DNA from: Actinoplanes utahensis
GTDB taxonomy: Bacteria; Actinomycetota; Actinomycetes; Mycobacteriales; Micromonosporaceae
DNA length: 64,000 bases
Direction of reading: 5' to 3'
Assembly: GCF_016862455.1 (NCBI RefSeq)
Contig: NZ_BOMZ01000082.1
Coordinates: 1 to 64,000 of the forward strand
Part shown: one piece after another, positions 44,539-53,794 of the stretch
How positions within the stretch are numbered: the first letter of the stretch is position 1
How the letters are laid out: each line of letters opens with the position of its first letter
Notes under the pieces: generated by a model
The model's database searches: none
Told to the model about the DNA's origin: nothing
The model's input: the letters and a program-made list of their open reading frames with translations, nothing else
Translations under genes and position numbers: made by a program

Positions 44539-44578
44539 TACCCGATGTCTGGGTATGACAGAGGGGGAGGTCTGTCAT
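44539..44578 (+). promoter_or_regulatory. Riboswitch expression platform hairpins
   Basis: Two small hairpins follow the aptamer: TACCC/GGGTA (44539-44543 with 44551-44555) and a perfect 8-bp ATGACAGA/TCTGTCAT stem (44555-44562 with 44571-44578). The loop of the second is GGGGGAGG. They probably communicate glycine binding to gcvP expression, or form part of a ghost second aptamer. Confidence 0.55.
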
Positions 44579-44605
44579 CTGACCTTCTCACGCCAGGAGT
44601 CGCCC

Positions 44606-47410
44606 ATGACGTCCCCGTTCGTTCCCCGCCACATCGGCCCGGACGCCGACGAGCAGGCCCAGATGCTCAAGGCCATCGGGTACGGCTCGGTCGACGACCT
44701 GATGGAGGCGGCCATCCCGTCCTCGATCCGGTTCCGGGGCGAGCTGAACCTGCCGGCCGGCGCCTCCGAGGAGGAGACGATCGCCGAGCTGCGCGCGATC
44801 GCCGACCGCAACGTCGTGGCCACGCCGATGATCGGCCTCGGCTACTACAAAACCCACACGCCAGCGGTGATCAAGCGGAACGTGCTGGAGAACCCCGCCT
44901 GGTACACGGCGTACACGCCGTACCAGCCGGAGATCAGCCAGGGCCGCCTGGAAGCGCTGCTCAACTTCCAGACCATGGTCACCGACCTCACCGGGATGAC
45001 CACGGCCAACGCCTCCATGCTCGACGAGGCGACGGCGGTCGCGGAGGCCATGACGCTCGCGCGCCGCGCCTCCAAGAACAAGAGCAGTGTGTACGCCGTC
45101 GACGCCGACACCTTCCCGCAGACGCTGTCGGTGCTGCGGACCCGCGCCGAACCGCTCGGTATCACGATCGTCCTCGTCGACCTGGACGGCGGCGAGCTGC
45201 CGGACGACTACTTCGGGCTGCACCTGCAGTACCCGGGCGCCTCCGGCGCCATCCGGGACCACGCCGCCCTGGTCGAGGCCGCCCACGCCAAGGGGGCCCT
45301 GGTCACCGTCGCCGCCGACCTGCTCGCGCTCACCCTGCTGCGCACCCCCGGCGAGATCGGGGCGGACATCGCGGCCGGCACCACCCAGCGCTTCGGGGTG
45401 CCGCTCGGGTTCGGTGGCCCGCACGCCGGATATCTGGCCGTGCGCGCCGGTCTCGAACGGTCGCTGCCCGGCCGGCTGGTCGGCGTGTCCAAGGACGCCG
45501 ACGGCAACCAGGCGTACCGGCTCGCCCTGCAGACCCGCGAGCAGCACATCCGCCGTGAGAAGGCGACCAGCAACATCTGCACCGCCCAGGTGCTGCTGGC
45601 CGTGATGGCCAGCATGTACGCGGTCTACCACGGCCCCGCCGGCCTCCGGCGGATCGCCGAACACGCCCATGACCGGGCCTCCCACATCGCCGGGGCGCTG
45701 CGCGAGGCCGGTATCGAGGTGCCGGCCGCGAGCTTCTTCGACACGGTGACTGCCGTGGTCCCGGGCCGGGCCGCGGAGATCGTCGCCGCAGCCGCCGCCC
45801 GGGGTATCGAGCTGCGCCTGGTCGACGCCGACCGGGTGTCGGTGTCGTGTGACGAGACGACGACCGCCGCGCACGTGGAGGCCGTGATCGAGTCCTTCGG
45901 CGCCGGGTGGGAGGGCGTGTTCCCGGTGGCTGGTTTCATCGGCCGGAGTACCGAATACCTGACCCACCCGGTGTTCAACACCCACCACTCCGAGACCAGC
46001 ATGCTGCGTTACCTGCGCAGACTCTCGGACCGGGATTACGCCCTGGACCGCGGCATGATCCCGCTCGGCTCGTGCACGATGAAACTCAACGCCACCACCG
46101 AGATGGAAGCGGTGACCTGGCCCGAGTTCGCCAACATCCACCCCTTCGCCCCGAAGACCCAGACCGAGGGGTACGAACACCTCGTCGCCCAGCTGGAGGC
46201 CTGGCTCGCCGAGATCACCGGCTACGACGCGGTCAGTGTCCAGCCGAACGCCGGCTCCCAGGGTGAGCTGGCCGGCCTCCTGGCGATCCGCGGGTACCAC
46301 CGCTCCCGCGGCGAGGCCCACCGCGACGTCTGCCTGATCCCGTCCAGCGCGCACGGCACCAACGCCGCCAGCGCCGTGATGGCCGGCATGCGGGTCGTGG
46401 TGGTGGCCTGCGACGCCGACGGCAACGTCGACCTCGCCGACCTGGACGCGAAGATCGAGAAGCACCGGGACGCACTGTCCGCGATCATGGTGACCTACCC
46501 GTCCACCCACGGCGTCTACGAGACCGGCATCGCCGACCTGTGCGCCAAGGTCCACGAGGCCGGCGGCCAGGTGTACGTGGACGGCGCCAACCTGAACGCC
46601 CTCGTCGGTTACGCCCGGCCGGGGAAGTTCGGCGCCGATGTGTCCCACCTCAACCTGCACAAGACGTTCTGCATCCCGCACGGCGGCGGCGGCCCGGGTG
46701 TCGGCCCGGTCGCGGTCGGCGCGCACCTCGCCGACTTCCTGCCCGGCGACCCGGTGCTGCAGGGCGACCACCACGCCGTGTCGGCGGCGGCGCACGGCTC
46801 GGCGGGCATCCTGCCGATCTCCTGGGCGTACATCCGGATGATGGGCCCGGACGGCCTCACCGCGGCGACCGCCACGGCGGTGCTGGCCGCCAACTACGTC
46901 GCGGCCCGGCTGCGGGAGCACTACCCGGTGCTGTACGCGGGCGAGCACGGTCTCGTCGCCCACGAGTGCATCCTCGACCTGCGCCCGATCACCAAGGCCA
47001 CCGGCGTGAGCGTCGACGACGTGGCGAAGCGGCTGATCGACTACGGCTTCCACGCCCCGACCATGTCGTTCCCGGTCGCCGGCACCCTCATGGTGGAGCC
47101 GACCGAGAGCGAGGACCTGGCCGAACTGGACCGGTTCATCGCCGCGATGATCGCCATCAAGAGCGAGATCGACAAGGTCGCGGCGGGGGAGTGGCCGGCC
47201 GGGGACAACCCCCTGGCCAACGCGCCGCACACCGCGTCGTCGGTGACCGTGGACGAGTGGACGCACCCGTACTCACGCTCCGTGGCGGGTTTCCCGGAGG
47301 GTGTGGACCGGACGGCGAAGTACTGGCCGCCGGTTCGGCGCATCGACGGGGCCTACGGCGACCGGAACCTGGTGTGTTCCTGCCCGTCGCCCGAGGCGTT
47401 CGAGGACTGA
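44606..47410 (+). CDS. gcvP: Glycine dehydrogenase (decarboxylating), P-protein
   Basis: A 934-residue full-length P-protein of the glycine cleavage system. It decarboxylates glycine with pyridoxal phosphate and passes the aminomethyl group to lipoyl-GcvH. Both ancestral halves are present; the PLP lysine lies in [19 protein letters not shown] near residue 700. The [14 protein letters not shown] and [20 protein letters not shown] motifs are intact. AGGAG precedes ATG 44606. The gene is alone: gcvT and gcvH are not in the window. It is controlled by the glycine riboswitch in its leader. Confidence 0.98.
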   Translation: MTSPFVPRHIGPDADEQAQMLKAIGYGSVDDLMEAAIPSSIRFRGELNLPAGASEEETIAELRAIADRNVVATPMIGLGYYKTHTPAVIKRNVLENPAWYTAYTPYQPEISQGRLEALLNFQTMVTDLTGMTTANASMLDEATAVAEAMTLARRASKNKSSVYAVDADTFPQTLSVLRTRAEPLGITIVLVDLDGGELPDDYFGLHLQYPGASGAIRDHAALVEAAHAKGALVTVAADLLALTLLRTPGEIGADIAAGTTQRFGVPLGFGGPHAGYLAVRAGLERSLPGRLVGVSKDADGNQAYRLALQTREQHIRREKATSNICTAQVLLAVMASMYAVYHGPAGLRRIAEHAHDRASHIAGALREAGIEVPAASFFDTVTAVVPGRAAEIVAAAAARGIELRLVDADRVSVSCDETTTAAHVEAVIESFGAGWEGVFPVAGFIGRSTEYLTHPVFNTHHSETSMLRYLRRLSDRDYALDRGMIPLGSCTMKLNATTEMEAVTWPEFANIHPFAPKTQTEGYEHLVAQLEAWLAEITGYDAVSVQPNAGSQGELAGLLAIRGYHRSRGEAHRDVCLIPSSAHGTNAASAVMAGMRVVVVACDADGNVDLADLDAKIEKHRDALSAIMVTYPSTHGVYETGIADLCAKVHEAGGQVYVDGANLNALVGYARPGKFGADVSHLNLHKTFCIPHGGGGPGVGPVAVGAHLADFLPGDPVLQGDHHAVSAAAHGSAGILPISWAYIRMMGPDGLTAATATAVLAANYVAARLREHYPVLYAGEHGLVAHECILDLRPITKATGVSVDDVAKRLIDYGFHAPTMSFPVAGTLMVEPTESEDLAELDRFIAAMIAIKSEIDKVAAGEWPAGDNPLANAPHTASSVTVDEWTHPYSRSVAGFPEGVDRTAKYWPPVRRIDGAYGDRNLVCSCPSPEAFED

Positions 47411-47418
47411 CCGGGATC

Positions 47419-47454
47419 GCGCAGGTCGCGGTCGTCACTGATCGCGGCCTGCGC
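47419..47454 (+). terminator. Hairpin terminator after gcvP
   Basis: A 12-bp inverted repeat with one mismatch (47419-47430 with 47443-47454) and a 12-nt loop directly after the gcvP stop. Confidence 0.7.
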
Positions 47455-47505
47455 CGCCGTCGTAGTCGTCGATTGATTACGCTGCGTCGCGTAGGGGAGG
47501 ATTCC

Positions 47506-47706
47506 TCAAGCTGCCAGGGCGTGCACGGCCGGTCCGCGGTGCGGTTCGATCATCGTGCCGTCCGGCAGCAGCTCACCGGTGTCCTCGAAGATGATGACGC
47601 CGTTGCAGAGCAGGCTCCATCCTTGCTCCCGGAAGGTCGCGATGATGAGCGCGGCCTCACGGTCGGTGGCGTCGGCTGGAGGGCAGGGGATCAGGTGCTG
47701 GCACAT
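47506..47706 (-). CDS. DUF5999 family protein
   Basis: A 66-residue protein: MCQHLIPCPPADATDREAAL then IIATFREQGWSLLCNGVIIF and EDTGELLPDG. This fits DUF5999, a small actinomycete-specific family of unknown function. Cys2, His4 and Cys8 could bind a metal. CGGAG precedes the ATG. Confidence 0.9.
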   Translation of the reverse strand: MCQHLIPCPPADATDREAALIIATFREQGWSLLCNGVIIFEDTGELLPDGTMIEPHRGPAVHALAA

Positions 47707-47921
47707 CGGTTTTACTCCGGTCGGGGCTGTGTGAAGGTTCACAACTGCGGTGACGAACGTTACCTCACATCGAACGACAACGGTGCAACCCGGTGACGGC
47801 GTCGGCTCACGGTTCATCGACTCATATGGTCCACGCCGGGACGGTCTTCGACCACTCTCCGCTACCTCCGATCGGTCGTCCGCCGGGTGCGCCGACCGGC
47901 TGTCAGGGCCGCCACCATGCG

Positions 47922-49037
47922 TTGTGCGTGTTTCGATGGCATCAGGGTGATCCCGGTGACCCTGCTGAGCTTCTCGCCGGGTTCCTTGCCGACAACGGAC
48001 TGCCGGTGCGAAACCTTGGCCGAACGGGTGACCAGGACAGGCCGATCGGCGATGGTGAAATCTGTGGGGCAGCACTCTACGTGTCGGCGGATGCCGGTTC
48101 TGTGATGGCTGGTGGGGCACCCGGCGCGCCGACGCCGGTGCCCGTCGTCCCGGACGTGTACGCCGTCGTCTACGCCCACGGCGCACCTGTCGCGCCGTCC
48201 CCCGCGAGTGGCCCCTGGAGTCTCGGGCCGTGGCGCGAGAGCTGGAGCCGCGACGAGCACGCTGAAGCGGTTCAGCGGGTGCGGGCGGCGATCGGGCGGG
48301 GCGACGTCTATCAGGTGAACGTCGTCGGGCACGCGTCGGCGCCGTACCGCGGCGATCCCGCGGCGGCGCTGCGCCGGGTGGCGGGGCTGGCCGGCGCCCG
48401 GTACGGCGGGGTGCTCGCCGGGGACGGCTGGGCGATGGCCACGGCCTCGCCGGAGACGCTCGTCGAGGTGCGGGACGGCCGGGTGATCACCCGGCCGATC
48501 AAGGGCACCCGGCCGGCCACCGAGGCGGGCCGCCGTGAACTCCTCGCCTCGGCGAAGGAACGCGCCGAACACGTCATGATCGTCGACCTGGAGCGCAACG
48601 ACCTGGCCCGGCTGCCCGGGACGGGCCCGGTCCGGGTGGACGAGCTCTTCGCCGTACGCGAATGGTCCGGTCTGTGGCAGGCCGAATCGGTCGTCTCCGC
48701 GCCGCTGGACGGTGCGGTCGGCCTCGCGGCGCTGCTCCGGGCCGTCTGCCCCGGCGGCAGCGTGACCGGCGCCCCGAAACTCGCCGCGCTGCGGCAGATC
48801 GCCGCCCTCGAACCGGTCGGCCGCGGCGTCAGCATGGGCGCCCTCGGCTGGCTCGGCCACGACCACCTGGATCTCGGCCTGAGCATCCGCACCGTCGCCA
48901 CCGACGGCGACCGGGTACACGTCTGGGCCGGTGGCGGCATCACCATCGACAGCGACCCGATCGCCGAGGTCGACGAGGCCGCCGCCAAATCCGCTCCCGT
49001 GCGTGCGGCGTTACGGGGCCCCACAGTCCGTTCATAG
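47922..49037 (+). CDS. pabB: Chorismate-binding enzyme, aminodeoxychorismate synthase component I-like
   Basis: About 371 residues. The C-terminal catalytic domain has PIKGTRP, EHVMIVDLERNDLARLPGTG, PGGSVTGAPKLAALRQI and a final GGGITIDSDP, as in PabB, which turns chorismate and ammonia into aminodeoxychorismate for folate. The N-terminal half is divergent. Start is doubtful: TTG 47922 and GTG 47928 are in frame, while the nearest ATG (47917) is one base out of frame. A PabA/glutaminase partner is not adjacent. Some such stand-alone enzymes serve secondary metabolism. Confidence 0.82.
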   Translation: MCVFRWHQGDPGDPAELLAGFLADNGLPVRNLGRTGDQDRPIGDGEICGAALYVSADAGSVMAGGAPGAPTPVPVVPDVYAVVYAHGAPVAPSPASGPWSLGPWRESWSRDEHAEAVQRVRAAIGRGDVYQVNVVGHASAPYRGDPAAALRRVAGLAGARYGGVLAGDGWAMATASPETLVEVRDGRVITRPIKGTRPATEAGRRELLASAKERAEHVMIVDLERNDLARLPGTGPVRVDELFAVREWSGLWQAESVVSAPLDGAVGLAALLRAVCPGGSVTGAPKLAALRQIAALEPVGRGVSMGALGWLGHDHLDLGLSIRTVATDGDRVHVWAGGGITIDSDPIAEVDEAAAKSAPVRAALRGPTVRS

Positions 49038-49200
49038 CCCTCTCCGAGCCGTCTCTACCGGATGCGTGCCACGGTCGTCGCGAACCGCCCCCACGGAAGG
49101 GGCCGGAGCGCGTACTTTGACGCGCGCAGCACCAGGAAAGCGCTCCACAGTGGCACGCAGCCGGTGCCGTGGTGCGGTCACGAGAGGCGACATCACGGAC

Positions 49201-49746
49201 ATGTTGGACACAATCGAACAACCGGTGACACCCCGGCGGGCCACCCGGTCCCGCCTCCGGATGCACGTCGACTTCACGCGCTTCGCCAGCGCCTCCTCCG
49301 CCCGGTTGCAGAGCAGCGCCTTCCAGCTCTGCCGCGACTGGCACCTGGCCCAGGACCTCACCCAGACCACCCTGGCCAAACTGTTCCTGAGCTGGGAGCG
49401 TGCGGTCGACAGCGACAACCTTTGGGCGTACGCGCAGAAGGTCCTGCTCCGCGTCTACCTGGACCACCGCCGGCGCCGCAGCTCCAGTGAGACCGTGCCC
49501 GGCGTGCTGCGCGAACCGGGGTACACGATGAGCCCCGAACTGCGGCTCACCCTGCTCGACGCGCTCGCCGAACTGCCCGGCAGGGACCGGGCGATCGTGA
49601 TGATGCGGTACTTCGCCGACCTCAGCGTCGAACAGGTCGCCCACGACCTCGACGTGCCGGTCACCGTGGTGAAGAGCCAGACCCGCCGCTCGCTGATCAA
49701 ACTCCGCCACATGCTGCTCCGCGAACGGCCCGCCCTGTTCGCCTGA
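49201..49746 (+). CDS. SigE-family RNA polymerase sigma factor
   Basis: A 181-residue ECF-like sigma factor of the actinobacterial SigE group. Region 2 includes FTRFASASSARLQSSAFQLC and LAQDLTQTTLAKLFLSWERA; region 4 includes LDALAELPGRDRAIVMMRYF and LSVEQVAHDLDVPVTVVKSQ, an HTH. No anti-sigma gene lies next to it. ATG 49201 has no strong ribosome site. About 160 bases without a gene precede it and presumably hold its promoter. Confidence 0.92.
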   Translation: MLDTIEQPVTPRRATRSRLRMHVDFTRFASASSARLQSSAFQLCRDWHLAQDLTQTTLAKLFLSWERAVDSDNLWAYAQKVLLRVYLDHRRRRSSSETVPGVLREPGYTMSPELRLTLLDALAELPGRDRAIVMMRYFADLSVEQVAHDLDVPVTVVKSQTRRSLIKLRHMLLRERPALFA

Positions 49747-49783
49747 CCGCACCGCGATGTAACGACCAGGTAGCCTCTCAGGC

Positions 49784-50272
49784 ATGACAGTTCGGCCCAT
49801 TCGGCTCTACGGCGACCCGGTCCTGCGCACCCCCGCCGACGAGGTCACCGACTTCGACGCCCAGCTCCGGGAGATCGTCCGCGACCTGGAGGACACCGTC
49901 CGTGAACCCGGGCGTGCCGGGGTGGCCGGCCCGCAGATCGGCGTCAGCCTCCGCGTCTTCTCCTACAACGTCGGCGGCCGCATCGGCCACCTGGTCAACC
50001 CGGTCCTGAGCGACTTCGCCGGCGAGCAGACCGACGAGGAGGGGTGCCTGTCACTGCCCGGCCTCGGCTATCCCACCCGGCGATACGAATCGGTCACCGC
50101 CCGCGGCTTCGACCAGCACGGCTCACCCGTGGTGATCGAGGGGACCGGCTTCCTGGCCCGCGCCCTCCAGCACGAGACCGACCACCTCGACGGCCGCCTC
50201 TACGTCGACACCCTGACCGGCGACGTCCGCCGTCAGGCCCTCCGCGAGATGCGCCGGGTCCTGCCCCGATGA
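49784..50272 (+). CDS. def: Peptide deformylase
   Basis: A 162-residue metalloenzyme that removes the formyl group from new proteins. Three motifs are present: RAGVAGPQIGV (family GxGLAAPQ), EEGCLSLPG with the metal Cys, and QHETDHLDG with the two His ligands and catalytic Glu. Slightly shorter than typical. TAGCCT seven bases before the ATG marks a leaderless start. Its stop overlaps the start of the methyltransferase gene (ATGA). It may be an accessory copy. Confidence 0.95.
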   Translation: MTVRPIRLYGDPVLRTPADEVTDFDAQLREIVRDLEDTVREPGRAGVAGPQIGVSLRVFSYNVGGRIGHLVNPVLSDFAGEQTDEEGCLSLPGLGYPTRRYESVTARGFDQHGSPVVIEGTGFLARALQHETDHLDGRLYVDTLTGDVRRQALREMRRVLPR

Positions 50273-51021
50273 CCCCCGTACCCCCACCTTCTCCTTCTTC
50301 CCCTTCGCCTTCGGCGGGTGACGCCCGTCCTCCCTCTTCGCCTTCGGCGGGTGACGCCCGTCCTCCCTCTTCGCCCTCGGCGGCAGACGCCCGTCGCCTG
50401 GCCGCCAGCTCGCTTGCGGCCGGCGATGCCACCGGTTGGTTCGAGCGGTTGTACGCGCAGTCGCGTGCCGGGAACGCCGAGGTCCCGTGGGACGTGCCCG
50501 AACCCAGTGCCCACCTGCGCGCCCTGGACCTGCCCGCCGGCGAGGGCCGCCGCGCGCTGGTCGTGGGCTGCGGTCCCGGCCGCGACGCCGAGCACCTCGC
50601 CGCCCTCGGGTACCGCACGACCGCCTTCGACATCTCCGCCACCGCCATCGACCTGGCCCGCGAACGGCACCCCGGCACTCCGGTCGACTACGTCGTCGCC
50701 GACCTTCTGGACCCGCCGGCCGCCTGGCGGCACGCCTTCGACCTGGTCCTGGAGAGCAACAACGTCCAGGCCCTCCCCAGGGAGATCCGTGCCGCCGCGA
50801 TCGGCGCCGTCGGCGCCTTCGTGGCCCCCGGCGGCACGCTGATCGTCCTGGCCGCCGCCACCACCCGCCTCGACAGCGACGGCAGCGGGCCGCCCTGGCC
50901 GCTGACACGCACCGAGATCGACGCCTTCGCCACCGACGGCCTGCGCCTGCTCTCCGTCTCCCAGGTCGCCGCCCCGGCCACCACCCTGCCGACCCGCTGG
51001 CAGGCCCTCTTCACCCGCTGA
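50269..51021 (+). CDS. SAM-dependent methyltransferase with repetitive N-terminus
   Basis: A 250-residue protein. Residues about 45-250 form a class I methyltransferase of the thiopurine methyltransferase-like type: WFERLYAQSRAGNAEVPWDV, the SAM motif ALVVGCGPGRDAEHLAALGY, an AFDISATAIDLAR acidic strand and FDLVLESNNVQALP. Residues 1-43 are low complexity Ser/Pro/Asp-Ala, encoded by a 33-nt tandem repeat. Translation is coupled to def by an ATGA overlap. Substrate unknown. Confidence 0.85.
   Translation: MTPVPPPSPSSPSPSAGDARPPSSPSAGDARPPSSPSAADARRLAASSLAAGDATGWFERLYAQSRAGNAEVPWDVPEPSAHLRALDLPAGEGRRALVVGCGPGRDAEHLAALGYRTTAFDISATAIDLARERHPGTPVDYVVADLLDPPAAWRHAFDLVLESNNVQALPREIRAAAIGAVGAFVAPGGTLIVLAAATTRLDSDGSGPPWPLTRTEIDAFATDGLRLLSVSQVAAPATTLPTRWQALFTR
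50297..50398. repeat. 33-nt tandem repeat at the methyltransferase N-terminus
   Basis: About three copies of a 33-nt unit encode an 11-residue SPSAGDARPPS module; the first two units are nearly identical at DNA level. The frame is preserved. Confidence 0.88.
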
Positions 51022-51090
51022 CCCCGCCCCGCCGCGGCTCTCGCCACCGCGGCCTGAATGCCGGTGGCGCGGGATCGGTAGGGTTTCGGC

Positions 51091-51567
51091 GTGGGCATGT
51101 ACCTGGTCAGCGTCGACGGCCCGGACTGGGCGGAGCGTGAGTTCGCGCCTTTCCTCGACGAAGCGCTCGCCGCGCGGGGCCTGCCGGGCTGTCCCGGGCC
51201 GCCGGCGAGGATCGCGGACTTCGAGGAGAAGCTCATCCCGAGGATGGACGACTTCGCCGGCCTCTGTGCGCGGCACGGCGTCGCGGAGTTCCTGGACGCC
51301 ACCCTGTTCGTGCCGGTCGACTTTCCCGGACTGATCGAGATCCCGGTGGAGACGTCGTTCGACGACGTGACGCACGTCTTCAGCGCCCAGCGCCTGCGTG
51401 CGGCGATCGCTCCGCTCGCCGCCGAGGTCGGTCTGCCCGCCGTGCTGCCGAGCGGTCCACTCGCGCTGACCCGGGCGATCGAGGACCCGGTCACCTTCTA
51501 TGTGGCGCTGTTCCAGCAGGCGGCCGGGCACGCCCTGCGAAACGGCTGCCCGCTGACCTACGTCTGA
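51091..51567 (+). CDS. Conserved hypothetical protein
   Basis: A 158-residue soluble protein: MGMYLVSVDGPDWAEREFAP, a central FLDATLFVPVDFPGLIEIPV strand region and a helical end (VTFYVALFQQAAGHALRNGC). No family recognised. GTG 51091 is fixed by TAGGGT six bases upstream; ATG 51097 is two codons in. Confidence 0.75.
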   Translation: MGMYLVSVDGPDWAEREFAPFLDEALAARGLPGCPGPPARIADFEEKLIPRMDDFAGLCARHGVAEFLDATLFVPVDFPGLIEIPVETSFDDVTHVFSAQRLRAAIAPLAAEVGLPAVLPSGPLALTRAIEDPVTFYVALFQQAAGHALRNGCPLTYV

Positions 51568-51618
51568 CCGGCGGATCCGGACGTTCGGGGGATCAGCTCC
51601 GGTCCCCGTACCACCAAG

Positions 51619-51957
51619 ATGTTGATCATGAATTTGTCCGGAGGGATCTCCCGTGCGCGGCTCAGCGGCCCCGCTGTCGCCGTCGCCTTCGCGGTCCTGC
51701 TCGTCTTCGCCGGCTACACGCTGATGGACGGGGCGTACCTGATGTCCAACGCCTGTTTCGACGACACCGGCCAGATCGTCTGTCCGGCGAAGGGCCCGGA
51801 CCGGCTCCGCCCACTGCCCGCCGCGACCGTGCTGCTCGGCCTCTGCGCCGGTCTCGCCGCCCTGCCGGCCGGTGGCCGCGCCCGCATCCCCGCCCTGATC
51901 ACCGGCTTCGTGCTGGTCACGGCGGCCCTCACCGCCAGCCGCCTGATGGTGGCGTGA
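51619..51957 (+). CDS. Small membrane protein
   Basis: A 112-residue protein with three hydrophobic helices (AVAVAFAVLLVFAGYTLM, LPAATVLLGLCAGLAAL, ALITGFVLVTAALTASRLM). The loop after the first helix carries two cysteines (NACFDDTGQIVC). Function unknown. ATG 51619 or ATG 51628. Confidence 0.68.
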   Translation: MLIMNLSGGISRARLSGPAVAVAFAVLLVFAGYTLMDGAYLMSNACFDDTGQIVCPAKGPDRLRPLPAATVLLGLCAGLAALPAGGRARIPALITGFVLVTAALTASRLMVA

Positions 51958-51978
51958 CACGCTGTCCGAGGCGTGCGC

Positions 51979-52371
51979 TCACGCCTTGCCCAGCAGGTCC
52001 CAGCGGTTTCCGGCGATGTCCAGGAAGACCGCGACACGACCATGGGATTCGGTACGGGGCTCCCGTACGAAAGTGACGCCCGCCTCGACCATCCGCTGGT
52101 AGGTGGCGTCGAAGTCGTCGACGTCCAGGAAGAAACCGACCCGGCCGGCGGTCTGCCGGCCGACGGCGGCGCTCTGCCGGTCACCGTCGGCGCGGGCCAG
52201 CAGCAGCCCGGTCTGGGCGCCGGGCGGCCGGACGACGACCCAGCGTTTCGGCCGGCCGTCGTCGGTGAGCGACGGGGAGTCCTCGACGAGATCGAATCCG
52301 AGCACGCCGGTGAAGAAGGCGATGGCCGGGTCGTACTCGTCGACGATCAGGGTGACCAGGTCGATACGCAT
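51979..52371 (-). CDS. VOC family (glyoxalase-like) protein
   Basis: A 130-residue single-domain glyoxalase/bleomycin-resistance-fold protein with two beta-alpha-beta-beta-beta modules: MRIDLVTLIVDEYDPAIAFF, FTGVLGFDLVEDSP, then VGFFLDVDDFDATYQRMVEA and RVAVFLDIAGNRWDLLGK. Metal-binding or drug-binding role unknown. TACGCT six bases before ATG 52371 gives a leaderless start. Confidence 0.9.
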   Translation of the reverse strand: MRIDLVTLIVDEYDPAIAFFTGVLGFDLVEDSPSLTDDGRPKRWVVVRPPGAQTGLLLARADGDRQSAAVGRQTAGRVGFFLDVDDFDATYQRMVEAGVTFVREPRTESHGRVAVFLDIAGNRWDLLGKA

Positions 52372-52453
52372 CCCGGCAGCGTACGTATCCGCGCCTGCCG
52401 TGCGACCCCGGCATGGTCGGCGGGTTCACAGGCGGGTGTTCTATTGTCGGACC

Positions 52454-53173
52454 GTGCCCGATTCCGCAGTGAGCCGCAGCAACGCGGCAGCCCCACGTGC
52501 CGCCGCCGGTCCGTCGCGCAACAGCGCCGGTGGCCCGCCGCTGAAGACGAAAGCCGAGAAACGGGCCGAGGCCAAGGCCGCCAAGGCGCGCGCCCGGGCG
52601 ATGCGGAAACGCCGCGAGATGCTGACCGTCGCCGGCGCCGCGGCCGCGGTGATCGCCGTGGTCGTCGGTCTGGTGCTGTGGGTCGACAGTTCCTCGCCGT
52701 CGTCGCCGGCCACGACCGCCGCCAGCGCCGGCGCGGAAGCCGCCGCCGCTCCCACCGCGACCGCACCGGCTGCCGCGTTCCCGCCGGTTCCCGAGGGCGC
52801 CGACCCGGCCCTCAGCAAGAAACCGGCCGCGACCGCCGGCACCGGCAAGGTCACCGAGCTCAAGACGACGACCGTGATCGAGGGCAAGGGCCCGGCGGTC
52901 CAGTCCGGTCAGACGATCAACGTGAACTATGTGGGCGTCACCTACGCCGACGGCAAGGAGTTCGACTCCTCGTGGAGCCGGTCCGAGCCGTTCAGCTTCC
53001 AGGTCGGCGCCGGCAACGTCATCCAGGGCTGGGACAAGGGCCTGATCGGCGTCAAGGTCGGCAGCCGCGTCCAGCTCGACATCCCGGCCGCCCAGGCCTA
53101 CGGCGACAACCCGACCGGCGGCCGGCCCGCCGGCGCCCTCCGCTTCGTCGTCGACGTCCTCGCCGCCGCCTGA
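52454..53173 (+). CDS. Membrane-anchored FKBP-type peptidyl-prolyl isomerase
   Basis: A 239-residue protein. A basic, Lys/Arg/Ala-rich cytoplasmic N-terminus (about 55 residues) precedes one helix (LTVAGAAAAVIAVVVGLVLW), an Ala/Pro linker, and a C-terminal FKBP domain (NVNYVGVTYADGKEFDSSWS, GAGNVIQGWDKGLIGVKVGS, IPAAQAYGDNP). The isomerase domain is outside the membrane and likely assists folding of exported proteins. TATTGT six bases ahead of GTG 52454 marks a leaderless promoter. Palindrome copy B follows. Confidence 0.93.
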   Translation: MPDSAVSRSNAAAPRAAAGPSRNSAGGPPLKTKAEKRAEAKAAKARARAMRKRREMLTVAGAAAAVIAVVVGLVLWVDSSSPSSPATTAASAGAEAAAAPTATAPAAAFPPVPEGADPALSKKPAATAGTGKVTELKTTTVIEGKGPAVQSGQTINVNYVGVTYADGKEFDSSWSRSEPFSFQVGAGNVIQGWDKGLIGVKVGSRVQLDIPAAQAYGDNPTGGRPAGALRFVVDVLAAA

Positions 53174-53190
53174 CCCAGCACCCCGACACC

Positions 53191-53243
53191 GGCTGGTTGT
53201 CCGTGCTGTCTCAGGCCGCTGAGACAGCACTGACAACCAGGCG
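53191..53243. repeat. Dispersed palindrome, copy B
   Basis: An inverted repeat with arms starting GGCTGGTTGTC and ending GACAACCAG, and an inner CTGTCTCAG/CTGAGACAG stem. It matches copies A and C. It lies 18 bases after the FKBP stop. Confidence 0.88.
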
Positions 53244-53395
53244 GTCCCGCCCACGCCGCCGCGGCCGGTCGGTGTCGAAGGCCCCTCCGCGAACCATACG
53301 AGGGCAGCGGCACATCCGCTCGTGACTTCCCCGCACCGGCCGGACGGCAGCGATAATCGGTGGCGGGGAGCGGGCCGGGGCTGGATGATCCGGCG

Positions 53396-53791
53396 GTGAC
53401 CGCCTACATCTCGCACACCACGGTCGATGCGATCGACGCGTACGCGCAGGCCCGCTGGTGGCGGAACGTCCTGGACTGGGTGGAGGACCCGGACGACCCG
53501 AACCTGCCCGGCCACGAGGAGTGCCTGATCAGCTCCCGGGACGGGCGCAGCCACCTGCTGTTCATCGCGGTTCCGGAGGACAAGAAGGTCAAGAACCGGA
53601 TTCACTTCGACCTGCGGCCGGTCGAGGGGACCCGCGACGAGGAACTGGCACGCCTGCTCGAACGAGGCGCCACCGAGGTCGCCGACCTGCGCCGGCCCGA
53701 CGGCACCGGCTGGGTGACGCTGGCCGACCCGGAGGGCAACGAATTCTGCATCACCCGGGGCGACGCCGAACGCGCTGCTCAGGGACGGTGA
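53396..53791 (+). CDS. VOC family (glyoxalase-like) protein
   Basis: A 131-residue VOC-fold protein of the actinobacterial glyoxalase-like type: AYISHTTVDAIDAYAQARWW, a central LLFIAVPEDKKVKNRIHFDL and a closing GTGWVTLADPEGNEFCITRG. GTG 53396 is preferred, with GATGAT six bases upstream; GTG 53360 is an alternative. Confidence 0.88.
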   Translation: MTAYISHTTVDAIDAYAQARWWRNVLDWVEDPDDPNLPGHEECLISSRDGRSHLLFIAVPEDKKVKNRIHFDLRPVEGTRDEELARLLERGATEVADLRRPDGTGWVTLADPEGNEFCITRGDAERAAQGR

Positions 53792-53794
53792 CGG

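Noticed and set aside
44539-44578. Second full glycine aptamer
   Set aside because: Only short hairpins follow the first aptamer; the conserved core GCGCCGAAG...CAGGCAAA is not repeated.
44588-47266. An 892-codon minus-strand open frame opposite gcvP
   Set aside because: gcvP is beyond doubt, and the antisense frame shows only charged/glycine noise.
48105-49037. Anthranilate or isochorismate synthase
   Set aside because: The catalytic motifs and short length fit PabB-type better, and no trp or siderophore genes are nearby. The call stays cautious.
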